This document shows, piece after piece, positions 6,296 through 14,425 of a DNA stretch of 34,819 nucleotides. The DNA is from Alicyclobacillus contaminans DSM 17975 (GTDB lineage Bacteria > Bacillota > Bacilli > Alicyclobacillales > Alicyclobacillaceae). A program made the translations under genes and the position numbers. The DNA lies in the NCBI RefSeq assembly GCF_000429525.1, contig NZ_AUCA01000034.1, positions 1 through 34,819 of the forward strand, given 5' to 3'. Numbering within the stretch: the stretch's first letter is position 1; every line of letters begins with the position of its first letter. The notes under the pieces were generated by a model. The model was not told where the DNA came from. It saw nothing but the letters and a program-made list of their open reading frames with translations, and did not search any database.

Positions 6296-6325
6296 CAAAA
6301 ACGGCGCAGGGTTTTCCCTGCGCCG
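6296..6325 (-). terminator. Intrinsic terminator of the hypothetical gene at 6360-6797
   Basis: Minus strand CGGCGCAGGG-AAAA-CCCTGCGCCG, a perfect 10-bp stem (6302-6325), is followed by TTTTTG. It lies 35 nt beyond the stop codon. Confidence 0.88.
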
Positions 6326-6359
6326 AGTCCTCACAGTCTCCGTGCAATCGTTCGCTGTT

Positions 6360-6797
6360 CTAAAACTCCACGTCGCCAATGATGGAATCCCCGCAATCCC
6401 GACAGATGTACGTCTGGGACGCGCCAAACTGGTCGTACGTGTTCACGAGGAAAAACTCCCCCGTCGGATCGAAATCCGCCGCGGAAACAACGCCTTCCAT
6501 TCGGCACGCTTTGTTCAACGCGTAGAATTCCACCTTCTGCCCTTGGCGCACGCGGGCTCTGCGGATGGGTTTGGTTGCCAGGGCCGTGTTCGACTGGGCA
6601 CGAGAGCCGAGGAGCTTGGTGCGGACCCGCTCCATCACTTCCTGCCGATACATCTGTCCCTGCTCGAGAATTCGGGTCTCCCACCGTTGGCGCATGACCG
6701 GATCTCGGACGATTCCCGTCCATTTCCGCACCTTTCTCCCCACTTTCTCCTTGCCGGAGTAGACAATCCCGAACGTCAAGTCTCCCAAACGCTTCAC
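6360..6797 (-). CDS. Hypothetical protein with a C-terminal CxxC
   Basis: I do not recognise this 145-residue soluble protein. It is rich in Arg and Lys in its middle (GRKVRKWTGIVRDP, later RRARVRQGQKVEFYALNK). It ends with YICRDCGDSIIGDVEF, where the CxxC could be half of a metal knuckle or a redox pair. No signal peptide or membrane segment is seen. The GTG at 6795-6797 is chosen because AGGAGG sits 8 nt upstream. A longer frame exists but would place that ribosome site inside the gene. It is a single-gene unit with its own terminator. The ribosome site and terminator make it a convincing real gene. Confidence 0.65.
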   Translation of the reverse strand: MKRLGDLTFGIVYSGKEKVGRKVRKWTGIVRDPVMRQRWETRILEQGQMYRQEVMERVRTKLLGSRAQSNTALATKPIRRARVRQGQKVEFYALNKACRMEGVVSAADFDPTGEFFLVNTYDQFGASQTYICRDCGDSIIGDVEF

Positions 6798-6953
6798 GCA
6801 GCCCACCTCCTGAGTTGCCACGGGGTCAGGTGAGAAGACTTATCCTTTCTTCATTGTAGTCAATTCTGCGCAAAACTCTCCAGCACTCGTCTGAATTTTT
6901 ATTCTAGCGTTGGAGCGAAACGCGCCCTGTTCCACGCGCCGACGTGGTTCGCG

Positions 6954-8240
6954 CTACACCAAGAGGCGCGACGGCTGCTCCAGAACGGTCTTGAGCTCCG
7001 TCAGGAACGCCGCCGCCGGCGCGCCGTCCAACGCCCTGTGGTCAAAGGATAAGCTCAGCGCCATCATCGGTCGCAGCACGATTTGTCCATTCCGGCCGAC
7101 CGGACGCTCCATCATTCGACCCACCCCCAGGATGGCGGTTTCCGGCGCATTGATGATGGGCGTGAACGCGTCCACCGCATACATCCCCAAGTTGCTGACG
7201 GTAAATGTGCTCCCCGATATTTCATCGGGAGACAGACGCTGCGCACGAGCCCGGCGCGCCAAGTCTTTCAACAGCCTGGTCAGATCCGCCAGTCCTTTTT
7301 CATCCGCGTCCCGAACAACGGGAACCATCAGGCCGGCCTCGGTGTCGACAGCCACCCCGACGTGCACGCGCTGGTGCAAAACCATGTGATCCTCCCGCAT
7401 CCACGCGTTGACCGAAGGGTGTTTGCGCAGGGCATGGGCCACCCCTTTCACAATGATCTCGGTGTACGACAGACGCTCCCCGGTTTCCGCCTGAATGACC
7501 GGCAACAGCGTCTCCCGCAGATGAACGACTTCCCCCATGTCCACCTCCGTCACCAGTGTCACGTGCGGTGCGGTGAAGGCGCTTTGCGACATCCGGTCTC
7601 CAATCACTCTGCGAATCCCCTGAATGTGGACCACCTGCGCGTCGGACAGATCTGACGAAGACCGCAAGGCATCGGACCTGAGTGGCGGGTTCGCTGGCTT
7701 GGCTGGAGGTTTCACGGAAGGACTCGTTTCCGCAACGGGCGCCGATGTCACTTGGCCCTGGTTGCGTACAAACGCGTCCACATCTCGACGATAGATTCGT
7801 CGGTCCTTGAGCCCGCTGGCAAGCGCATGCAGATTCACCCCGTATTTTCGCGCCGCGGCTCTTGCAGCCGGCGTTGCCCTGACCTTGCCCGGGACTGCCG
7901 AGACTCCGTCCGCAGTGCCGCCAACTTCCGAAGTCGCGCTGTCCGATGCGTTGTTCCCCGGCTGTTGCGCCAGCGGAACGGGGTGGTCCGGGATTGGCTC
8001 GCCGGGACTGCCGATATAGGCAATCACTTGGTTCACCGGAACAACATCATCTATCTCATAGTACTTTTTCAACAGGACACCCGATTCATACGATTCCACT
8101 TCGATGTTGATTTTGTCTGTCATCACTTCCAGCAGCGGTTCCCCTTTTTCGACCGGATCTCCCTCTTGTTTGAACCACTGCAGAATGGTGCCAGTTTCTT
8201 GCGTCATGCCGAGCTTCGGCATCAATACCTCTTTGGCCAT
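6954..8240 (-). CDS. 2-oxoacid/acetoin dehydrogenase complex E2 (dihydrolipoamide acyltransferase)
   Basis: A 428-residue E2 subunit that carries the acyl group on lipoate and transfers it to CoA. An N-terminal lipoyl domain (1-80) has the lipoylation site Lys43 in TDKINIE. The peripheral-subunit-binding domain (about 120-160) reads ATPAARAAARKYG. The catalytic domain (about 200-428) ends with the active-site His401 and Asp405 in DHRALDG. The ATG at 8238-8240 has GAGGGGTG just upstream, and that site overlaps the end of the E1beta gene. It is the third gene of an E1alpha-E1beta-E2 operon. No E3 (lipoamide dehydrogenase) gene follows, so E3 must be supplied elsewhere. The neighbouring activator suggests acetoin or a related 2-oxo compound, but the substrate cannot be read from sequence. 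Confidence 0.9.
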   Translation of the reverse strand: MAKEVLMPKLGMTQETGTILQWFKQEGDPVEKGEPLLEVMTDKINIEVESYESGVLLKKYYEIDDVVPVNQVIAYIGSPGEPIPDHPVPLAQQPGNNASDSATSEVGGTADGVSAVPGKVRATPAARAAARKYGVNLHALASGLKDRRIYRRDVDAFVRNQGQVTSAPVAETSPSVKPPAKPANPPLRSDALRSSSDLSDAQVVHIQGIRRVIGDRMSQSAFTAPHVTLVTEVDMGEVVHLRETLLPVIQAETGERLSYTEIIVKGVAHALRKHPSVNAWMREDHMVLHQRVHVGVAVDTEAGLMVPVVRDADEKGLADLTRLLKDLARRARAQRLSPDEISGSTFTVSNLGMYAVDAFTPIINAPETAILGVGRMMERPVGRNGQIVLRPMMALSLSFDHRALDGAPAAAFLTELKTVLEQPSRLLV

Positions 8241-8251
8241 CTTCTCACCCC

Positions 8252-9244
8252 TCACGAATACGCGAGCGTTCTCTTCACGGCCTCAACAATATCGGGGACC
8301 TGAGGAACCGCGTGCTTTTCCAGCTCTGGATTGTAGGGGATGGGCACAGGCAGTCCTCCGAGGCGAACGATGGGCGCATCGAGGTAGTCGAAGGCCTCGC
8401 TCTCGGCAATCACACTGACAATCTCCGCACCGAATCCGCCTCGTTTCACCGCCTCGTACACCACCACCAGACGCCCGGTCTTCTTGACCGATTGAACCAG
8501 TGTCTCCTCATCCAGCGGAACCAGAGTGCGCGGATCCACCACTTCCACGTCAATCCCGTCCTGTTCCAACAGCCGCGCGGCTTCCAGCGCCTTGTGGACC
8601 ATGATGGAGGTCGCCACCACCGTCACGTCCTTGCCTTCCCGCTTCACGTCGGCCTGTCCCAGTGGAATGCTGTACAACGATTCTGGAACGTGGCACTTCG
8701 TTCGATAGAGCAGCTTGTGTTCGTAGAAAATCACTGGATTGTCATCGTCCACCGCCGCCTTGAGCAGCCCTTTCGCATCGTATGCCGTTGACGGCTGCAC
8801 CACTTTCAAGCCAGGGATGTGAGCCATCCACGCTTCCAAACTTTGCGAGTGCTGCGCGGCCGCCCCCGTACCAGATCCGCCGGGGGTTCGCACGACCATC
8901 GGCACCTTCGCCTTCCCGCCGAACATGTAGCGCAGCTTGGCGGCCTGGTTCACAATTTGATCGGTCGCGATGGTGATGAAATCGGAAAACTGCAGTTCCA
9001 GAATCGGACGCATTCCCGTCAACGCCGCGCCCACCGCGCAACCGGCGATGGCCGATTCGGAAATCGGGGTGTTGCGAATCCGCTCGCTCCCAAACTCTTC
9101 AATCATGCCGCGCGTGACACCGAACGCCCCGCCGTATACCCCGATGTCTTCCCCCATGACAAACACGTCGTCGCTTTCCCGCATCATTTGGCTCATCGCT
9201 TCGCGAATCGCCTCTTGATATGTGATCTCCCTCATGACTGCCAC
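8252..9244 (-). CDS. Acetoin/2-oxoacid dehydrogenase E1 component, beta subunit
   Basis: A 330-residue beta subunit of the thiamine-diphosphate E1 enzyme. Signatures are [18 protein letters not shown] (with the glutamate that activates the cofactor), [46 protein letters not shown] and a C-terminal transketolase-type domain. The closest remembered relatives are AcoB and PdhB. The GTG at 9242-9244 is used because GGTGAGG lies about 5 nt upstream. The ATG at 9233-9235 is a real alternative. It starts 11 nt after the E1alpha stop codon, and its stop sits at the E2 ribosome site, indicating tight coupling. Confidence 0.9.
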   Translation of the reverse strand: MAVMREITYQEAIREAMSQMMRESDDVFVMGEDIGVYGGAFGVTRGMIEEFGSERIRNTPISESAIAGCAVGAALTGMRPILELQFSDFITIATDQIVNQAAKLRYMFGGKAKVPMVVRTPGGSGTGAAAQHSQSLEAWMAHIPGLKVVQPSTAYDAKGLLKAAVDDDNPVIFYEHKLLYRTKCHVPESLYSIPLGQADVKREGKDVTVVATSIMVHKALEAARLLEQDGIDVEVVDPRTLVPLDEETLVQSVKKTGRLVVVYEAVKRGGFGAEIVSVIAESEAFDYLDAPIVRLGGLPVPIPYNPELEKHAVPQVPDIVEAVKRTLAYS

Positions 9245-9255
9245 ACCGTCCTCAC

Positions 9256-10239
9256 CTATGCGTAGACATCGTCGAGAATGGATTCCAAAGCCGGCATGGG
9301 ACTGCTTTCGGCATACGCCACCGCATCCTCGATTTCCCGGGCGGCTTCGCGCTCAATCTCGTCCATGGTGCCCACGTCCAGCAAACCTTCCTCAAGCAAC
9401 AGTGCGCGAAAGCGAGCAATCGGATCCCGGGCCCGCCACGCCTGCTCTTCTTCCCGCGTCCTGTACTTGCGCGCGTCGCTCTTGGAGTGGCCCTTCCAGC
9501 GATACGTCTTCGCCTCAATCAAGGTGGGGCCGTGTCCGTCGCGCGCCCGCTGCACGGCGGTTTCTACGGTATCCATCACCTGTACAATGTCATTCCCATC
9601 GATAACTGCGCCGGGAATCCCGTACGCCTTCGCCCGATCCGCAATATTCTCGATGTTGAACATCTCCTTGACGGATCCGGACATTCCGTACTGGTTGTTT
9701 TCACAAAAGAACACCACGGGAAGTTTCCAAATGGACGCGAGGTTCAATCCCTCATGAAAACTTCCTTCGTTCGCCGCGCCGTCCCCGAAGAAGCACAGCA
9801 CCACATAGCCCAACTGTTTCATTTTCGATGTCAGCGCGGCGCCGGTTGCCAGCGGAATTCCGCCGCCCACAATGCCGTTGGCCCCGAGATTCCCCTTCTC
9901 CAGATCCGCAATGTGCATGGAGCCGCCCTTGCCCTTGCAGTATCCCGTCTCCCGGCCAAACAGCTCCGCCATCATGCGCTTCGGATCCGCGCCTTTGGCG
10001 ATGCAATGCCCGTGGCCGCGGTGTGTGCTGGTGATTTTGTCCATCGGCCGCAAAACGGCACACGCCCCCACCGCAGTCGCCTCTTGCCCCACGCACAGGT
10101 GCGTGGTGCCGTGGATCAGGCCGCGCGCGAAGAACTCGTCTACCTTTTCGTCAAAGAATCGAACCAGCCACATTTGATGCAACAGATGGACCGCCTCGTC
10201 GCGCGTCAACTTCAATGTGGATTGCGTGATGTTCGGCAC
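9256..10239 (-). CDS. Acetoin/2-oxoacid dehydrogenase E1 component, alpha subunit
   Basis: A 327-residue alpha subunit that binds thiamine diphosphate. It has the GDG...NN cofactor motif ([10 protein letters not shown] through FFCENNQYG), [14 protein letters not shown] and [10 protein letters not shown], the loop that is phosphorylated or ordered in the family. The length is typical of AcoA/short PdhA proteins. It decarboxylates the substrate and passes the acyl group to E2. The GTG at 10237-10239 has GGGGGGA 7 nt upstream. It is the first gene of the operon, 157 nt behind a PAS/sigma-54 activator gene on the same strand, from which a terminator separates it. Confidence 0.9.
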   Translation of the reverse strand: MPNITQSTLKLTRDEAVHLLHQMWLVRFFDEKVDEFFARGLIHGTTHLCVGQEATAVGACAVLRPMDKITSTHRGHGHCIAKGADPKRMMAELFGRETGYCKGKGGSMHIADLEKGNLGANGIVGGGIPLATGAALTSKMKQLGYVVLCFFGDGAANEGSFHEGLNLASIWKLPVVFFCENNQYGMSGSVKEMFNIENIADRAKAYGIPGAVIDGNDIVQVMDTVETAVQRARDGHGPTLIEAKTYRWKGHSKSDARKYRTREEEQAWRARDPIARFRALLLEEGLLDVGTMDEIEREAAREIEDAVAYAESSPMPALESILDDVYA

Positions 10240-10310
10240 CGGTCTTCCCCCCTGACGGCCGTCATGGAATCGTCCAAGCCACCGTTTATTTTAGTTCCAT
10301 TACGTAACAT

Positions 10311-10339
10311 ATGCTACTTTGTTCAGTCTATTTCGTCAA
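10311..10339 (-). promoter_or_regulatory. Sigma-A-type promoter of the dehydrogenase operon
   Basis: On the minus strand TTGACG (-35, complement of 10334-10339), 17 nt, then TAGCAT (-10, complement of 10311-10316). It lies about 70 nt before the E1alpha start. I searched the same interval for a sigma-54 -24/-12 site and saw no good match. Confidence 0.5.
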
Positions 10340-10381
10340 CATCTGCCCCTGGAATGCTGCGCAGCCCAACATGAACGCGTC

Positions 10382-10412
10382 AAAAAAGCAACTCGGTTAC
10401 ACCCCGAGTTGC
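10382..10412 (-). terminator. Intrinsic terminator overlapping the stop codon of the sigma-54 activator
   Basis: GCAACTCGG (complement of 10404-10412), a 7-nt loop containing the TAA stop, CCGAGTTGC (complement of 10388-10396), then TTTTTT. The 5' arm encodes the last residues of the regulator. It separates the regulator from the dehydrogenase operon. Confidence 0.85.
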
Positions 10413-11959
10413 TTCAGTCGATACTGGAGGGTTTGCCGCGGTATGCCCAACCGTTCCGCCGCGGCTTTGACGTTGCCCGATGCCCCCGCCAGGGCACGTT
10501 GTAACACCATTCGCTCAAACACGGCCTGCATGCCTCGCCACGACACGTCCACAGGCGGCGTGGACCAGAGCCCTTGCCAAAATCGACTCATACCGGCCCG
10601 TTCAAGCGCCAGTACCCATTCCGCTTCGGACATGGCTTCTGGCACAGGCGCTCGCGCTGCGGTATCGGCTTCCGCCGCCAACGTGACCGGCTGGAGGTGG
10701 CGACGAAGTGCAAAGTCGCGTATGGGACCCGGCAGTGCATCCGCATCAAGCCAACCCGAAGGAACCAGGTTCAGCGCCGCCTCAATGGCGTTCTCCAATT
10801 CCCGTACATTTCCCGGCCAAGGATACGCCTCGAGCAATTGCCAAGCGGCGGGTGTAAGCCCTTCGACAGCGGTGCCCAACTGCTGGTTCCACTTGTCGAG
10901 AAAATGCCGTACGAGCATCCGGACATCGCCTCGTCGCTCGCGCAGCGGCGGAATATCCAGGCGCACCACGTTGACTCGGTAGTACAGGTCGGCCCGCAGC
11001 ATCCCACGCTCCACGGCCGTTTCCGGCAGCACGTTCATGGCCGCCACCACGCGGACCTTGACCCGCCGCACGCGAGTGTCCCCCACCCGCATCAACTCGC
11101 CTTCCTGCAAGACCCGCAGCAGTTTCGCCTGCAGTTCCAACGGCATGGACTGGATTTCATCCAAGAACAGTGTCCCTTCGTCCGCCAGTTCAAACAGGCC
11201 CGGTCTATCCTCCGCTCCCGTGAAACTGCCGCGCACCGTCCCGAACAGAATCCCCTCCAGCAGCGATCCCGGCAGTGCAGCACAATTCAGCGCCAAAAAC
11301 GGGGCCTGTCGCCGAGGGCCTTCGTTGTGAATGGCCTGAACCAACAATTCCTTGCCCGTCCCCGTCTCCCCAAAAACCAGGATGGGAGACATCGTCTCCG
11401 CCGCTCGTTGCGCCCGCTGAAGCAATTGCTGCATGCGCGGATCTTCAGTGAGAATGTGCGCAAACCGATACAACGCGGTCGAATGTTCGGCAGCCGGCTT
11501 GACGCGCCGGGAGGTCATTCCGAATCCTGCGGTTCGGCGCCGGTCATCCGCCACCTGCGCCTGCAGGGCCAGCACCTGCTCCGCCAGCCGCCGAACCTGC
11601 GTCAAATCTTTCGCCACTTCCAGCGCCCCCACCACGTTGCCAGCAGACAAGATGGGCAGCGTGGTGTTCACCGTGTGCACTTTCACACCGAGGTAATTGG
11701 TATATACCTGAGCCTGGTTGTGAATGGCCTTGCCCGTTTTCAACACCTGCAGCAGCGTGCTGGTGTCCACGGCCAATGACGGAAACGCGTCCAGCACATG
11801 CTTCCCAATCACGTCGGCGGGCGACAGGCCATCCAATCGGGCCGCCGCCCGATTGTAGAAGATGGTGTGCCCCTTCGCGTCCACCGCGTGAATCCCCTCA
11901 TCAATGGTGTCCAATATGGCAATCAACCATTGTTCCTGTCCGTCCCATGCTTGCTGCAC
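10397..11959 (-). CDS. PAS-domain sigma-54-dependent transcriptional activator (RocR/AcoR type)
   Basis: A 520-residue bacterial enhancer-binding protein. A PAS domain (about 8-115) contains DEGIHAVDAKGHTIFYNRAA and strongly resembles the RocR PAS. The AAA+ domain (about 170-390) has Walker A GETGTGKE, Walker B GTLFLDEI and the sigma-54 contact loop as GSFTGA, where GAFTGA is usual. A Fis-type helix-turn-helix (about 490-520) ends NVKAAAERLGIPRQTLQYRL. The GTG at 11957-11959 follows GGAGGGGGG. Its position just upstream of the E1/E2 genes suggests it controls them, as AcoR controls acoABCL in B. subtilis. However, the PAS and overall sequence look more like RocR, and the operon promoter I can see is sigma-A-like, so the target is uncertain. 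Confidence 0.88.
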   Translation of the reverse strand: MQQAWDGQEQWLIAILDTIDEGIHAVDAKGHTIFYNRAAARLDGLSPADVIGKHVLDAFPSLAVDTSTLLQVLKTGKAIHNQAQVYTNYLGVKVHTVNTTLPILSAGNVVGALEVAKDLTQVRRLAEQVLALQAQVADDRRRTAGFGMTSRRVKPAAEHSTALYRFAHILTEDPRMQQLLQRAQRAAETMSPILVFGETGTGKELLVQAIHNEGPRRQAPFLALNCAALPGSLLEGILFGTVRGSFTGAEDRPGLFELADEGTLFLDEIQSMPLELQAKLLRVLQEGELMRVGDTRVRRVKVRVVAAMNVLPETAVERGMLRADLYYRVNVVRLDIPPLRERRGDVRMLVRHFLDKWNQQLGTAVEGLTPAAWQLLEAYPWPGNVRELENAIEAALNLVPSGWLDADALPGPIRDFALRRHLQPVTLAAEADTAARAPVPEAMSEAEWVLALERAGMSRFWQGLWSTPPVDVSWRGMQAVFERMVLQRALAGASGNVKAAAERLGIPRQTLQYRLKQLGV

Positions 11960-12081
11960 CCGCCCCCCTCCTTGATGCGTACCTCGTTAGACATTCTTCC
12001 TACAAAAAATATACGCGAAATACAGAATTGTTTGCTGAATATTCGGCACAAAGCTAGCGCGCTTCCTGCTTCCTAAACACC

Positions 12082-12113
12082 AAAAAGAGCTGTCCTCTCG
12101 ATGGGACAGCTCT
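12082..12113 (-). terminator. Intrinsic terminator after the DUF4025-like gene
   Basis: Minus strand AGAGCTGTCC (complement of 12104-12113), 8-nt loop, GGACAGCTCT (complement of 12086-12095), then TTTTTGG. It is a perfect 10-bp stem, about 16 nt past the stop codon. Confidence 0.88.
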
Positions 12114-12129
12114 TCCCGTGCCGCGCTGT

Positions 12130-12354
12130 TCATGCCTCGGATTCGCCCGGAACCGCCTCACGGCCCCCTGCAGCTTTGCGGGGGACGCCGCCCTCGGCAA
12201 ACAAGATCCCGTCACTCGTGCCCGCCATGTACACATCGCTCACCTGCTCGCGGGTCACCGCCAATCCATCGGACAGTTCCGAAGCGTCGTCGTGGTCCTG
12301 ATTGGGGAACTTGGGGACCGAAAGTTTGGATGCATCGGGTTCCTTCGGGATCAT
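12130..12354 (-). CDS. Small DUF4025-like (YozQ-type) protein
   Basis: A 74-residue, acidic, soluble protein starting MIPKEPDASKLSVPKF. The core GLAVTREQVSDVYMAGTSDG resembles the short conserved T-x-E-Q-V-S-D-x-Y-x-x-G-T-x-D motif of the Bacillus DUF4025 (YozQ) proteins, whose function is unknown. The ATG at 12352-12354 has GGAGGTG upstream and an intrinsic terminator follows the stop, so it is a self-contained gene. The family call is from memory of a short motif. The start is well supported. Confidence 0.6.
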   Translation of the reverse strand: MIPKEPDASKLSVPKFPNQDHDDASELSDGLAVTREQVSDVYMAGTSDGILFAEGGVPRKAAGGREAVPGESEA

Positions 12355-12540
12355 ACCGCACACCTCCACCGCATCTCTTGAGTTTGGGGCCTTTGCCTCG
12401 GCTTAAGGTTGCCAATCCACCGCAAAAACATGCTGTCCGCGAACGTCGAAGACTGGTATCCTATCCCTGTCGTGTGGCAGCCCTTGCCGGCGGAACATGC
12501 GAAGATCCCGATTTTGGTCGAAAGGAGAGGCGATGGGTAT

Positions 12541-12999
12541 ATGGAGATTCGACAAGACGACGCAAGCGGAGCGCAGGTGGTTCAGTTGGTGCAGCAGCAC
12601 CTTCAGGAGATGGCGCAGCACTCCCCGCCGGAGAGTGTCCATGCGTTGAATTTGTCATCCCTTCAAAAGCCGGACATTACGTTCTGGACCGCCTGGGAAG
12701 GGGAGGAACTGCTGGGTTGCGGTGCGCTGAAGGAGCTGAGCCCGTGGCACGGCGAGGTCAAATCCATGCGAACCGCGACCGCGCATTTGCGTAAGGGCGT
12801 TGCCAAGCGTATGCTTGAGCACATCATCCAGGAAGCCAGGCGGCGCGGTTATCAACGACTGAGCTTGGAGACCGGCTCAATGGCCGCCTTCGAGCCAGCC
12901 CGGAGACTGTATCAAAGCTTTGGATTTGAATTCTGTCCTCCCTTCGCGGACTATGTCGAAGATCCAAACAGCGTGTTTATGACCAAAGTACTGTCATGA
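12541..12999 (+). CDS. GNAT family N-acetyltransferase
   Basis: A 152-residue GNAT acetyltransferase that transfers acetyl from acetyl-CoA to an unknown amine. The acetyl-CoA-binding signature is degenerate but readable as HLRKGVAKRMLEHIIQEA (R/Q-x-x-G-x-A). It is followed by YQRLSLETGSMAAFEPARRL and LYQSFGFEFCPPFADY, the typical C-terminal half of small YafP/PanZ-like members. The ATG at 12541 is used. AAAGGAG is 13 nt upstream, rather far, so translation may be modest. It is divergent from the DUF4025-like gene. The substrate cannot be predicted. Confidence 0.85.
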   Translation: MEIRQDDASGAQVVQLVQQHLQEMAQHSPPESVHALNLSSLQKPDITFWTAWEGEELLGCGALKELSPWHGEVKSMRTATAHLRKGVAKRMLEHIIQEARRRGYQRLSLETGSMAAFEPARRLYQSFGFEFCPPFADYVEDPNSVFMTKVLS

Positions 13000-13103
13000 G
13001 CCTCAGCCCTGCTCCAACCACCAAACACAAGCTCACGGACGATTTTGAATGGGTTGTATGCACACACAAGGACAAGGTGGCATTGATGAAAGACCAGCAT
13101 TGA
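12996..13103 (+). CDS. Possible 35-residue small protein coupled to the acetyltransferase
   Basis: The frame starts at an ATG that overlaps the acetyltransferase stop codon (ATGA), a common coupling arrangement. It encodes MSLSPAPTTKHK, then LTDDFEWVVCTHKDKVALM, and stops at 13101-13103. There is no similarity I recognise and no separate ribosome site. It may be a chance frame. Confidence 0.22.
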   Translation: MSLSPAPTTKHKLTDDFEWVVCTHKDKVALMKDQH

Positions 13104-13432
13104 GAGTCCATTTCATACTCCTCATTGCTGGTTTCAAACCCACCTCAGCAAGCGATAAAGATGATCAAGTCAAACACTTGTTCTAGGTCAAGCAACTTAC
13201 TGAATAGAAGCGCAACAATTGCGGCAAGTGTCGACGAGCAAATGGACACTATGAAATCCAAGACCACAGATTTCCCAATGTTCGCCAACATCGCCTGTCC
13301 CCCCAGACTGTAGCCAGATCAAGTACACACTCACCGTGATGTGTTTGCTCGGATTCACATATCTTGAGAAACCATTGATTCTTGGGCTGAAGCAGCCCGC
13401 ATGCAGAACGGGCCGCAAGATGCGGGCAAACA
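13104..13432. other. 329-nt region without a recognised gene
   Basis: No reading frame here has both a ribosome site and a recognisable product. The left part has an imperfect hairpin (CCAGCATTGAG / CTCATTGCTGG, about 13093-13131). The right part has the GC-rich hairpin behind the ABC permease gene, listed separately. Confidence 0.5.
13395..13427 (-). terminator. Hairpin downstream of the ABC exporter operon (terminator-like)
   Basis: GCCCGCAT (13395-13402) and ATGCGGGC (13420-13427) pair perfectly, with further pairing in the 17-nt loop. It begins 6 nt past the permease stop. No T tract follows, so it may act as a 3'-end stabiliser rather than a full intrinsic terminator. Confidence 0.4.
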
Positions 13433-14425
13433 TCACCCCATGATGTCCCTCCGTGTGAACACCAGGAAACTAACGACAATTGCCAATGCTGCCCAAATCA
13501 GCAGCACGCACAACGAAAAGGAGAATGTCATTCCGGCCAGCGGCGGTGGACTGCCGTTCAAATAACCGCTCAACTGCAGATTCACTACGGGCAGGTACTT
13601 TGCGGCCGTCCAACTGGTGGCGAGCGTGGTGAGCAGCGTGCCGGCAATCAGCGCCGCCATCATGATGCCCATGCTCGACGCGGTGGATTGCACCAGGGTG
13701 GAGACCATGAAGGACAGACAGGCGATACAGAGGCAGACGAAGAATCCCAATCCGAACGTCATGCAGAGGTACTTCCATTGAGGCACTGTGTACACGTGCC
13801 CCACGTCCACCGTTCCGGACGCCGTGGTGTGAAAGCCCATCAAAACGGGAAGTCCCCAACCCTGATACCCAAAGAACAGCCCCGAAATCAGATAGGACGA
13901 CACCGCGATGGCGGAAAGCAACAGCGCCACCAGCAAAACGAGCGCCACGAGCTTGCTCGCGAGCACCTTTGCCCGCGATACGCCGCGCGTGAGCAGCATT
14001 TTGATGGTGCCGCCGCTGAGTTCGGACGAAACCATGTCCGAGGCAATGACAATCACAAACAGGGGGACCAAGAGCGTGATGCCTTCATCCATGAACGTCT
14101 TCATGAAACTCGGAGCACCTGGAGCGTATGGGTTGATGTCGTGCGCCAGTTCGTACTGGCCCTCCTGGATGGTGGCCTGAAGCCCGGCCTTTTCGGCTGC
14201 GCTCAACAAGGGACTGCGCAGGCGGTTGGTGGCTTCGGTGATTTGATGCTGCAGTCGGACATGCCAGTCGGCGGTGCCCAATTGCCGGGCCAACGTGTTC
14301 GCCGCCTGCTTTTCCGCATATGAAAACACCGCCATGAGTGCGAACAATATCAATAAAACCACCTGGAAGCGGCGTTTGCGCAGCATTTTCATCACTTCGT
14401 TGGCAATCAAATGCGCAAAAATCAC
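13433..14425 (-). CDS. ABC-2 type transporter permease
   Basis: A 330-residue membrane protein with about six helices. It has one helix near the N-terminus (about 20-36) and an extracellular loop of about 90 residues (AEKQAANTLARQLG to APSFMKTF). Helices near 120-135, 168-190, 225-250, 257-278 and 302-325 follow. The cytoplasmic LSGGTIKMLLTRGVSRAKVL segment is typical of ABC-2/NatB-like permeases. The GTG at 14423-14425 overlaps the ATPase stop codon (GTGA) and has GGAGGTG upstream, so the two are translationally coupled. It forms the membrane part of an exporter. The substrate is unknown; BcrA-type ATPase partners often export antibiotics or lipids. Confidence 0.88.
   Translation of the reverse strand: MIFAHLIANEVMKMLRKRRFQVVLLILFALMAVFSYAEKQAANTLARQLGTADWHVRLQHQITEATNRLRSPLLSAAEKAGLQATIQEGQYELAHDINPYAPGAPSFMKTFMDEGITLLVPLFVIVIASDMVSSELSGGTIKMLLTRGVSRAKVLASKLVALVLLVALLLSAIAVSSYLISGLFFGYQGWGLPVLMGFHTTASGTVDVGHVYTVPQWKYLCMTFGLGFFVCLCIACLSFMVSTLVQSTASSMGIMMAALIAGTLLTTLATSWTAAKYLPVVNLQLSGYLNGSPPPLAGMTFSFSLCVLLIWAALAIVVSFLVFTRRDIMG

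Noticed and set aside
6177-6833. Plus-strand 218-codon frame opposite the hypothetical gene
   Set aside because: It reads through the terminator and the whole opposite gene; the minus-strand gene has the ribosome site and terminator.
10240-10380. Candidate sigma-54 promoter TGGCTTGGACGATTCC upstream of E1alpha
   Set aside because: Spacing between the -24-like and -12-like parts is one base too long and the -12 part lacks the GC dinucleotide.
10574-11779. 401-codon plus-strand open frame across the sigma-54 activator
   Set aside because: It lies entirely inside the activator gene on the opposite strand; His/Gln/Arg-rich composition is typical of a shadow frame.
13197-13436. Minus-strand 79-codon frame behind the ABC permease gene
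   Set aside because: Its beginning coincides with a terminator-like hairpin, it has no ribosome site, and the product resembles nothing known.
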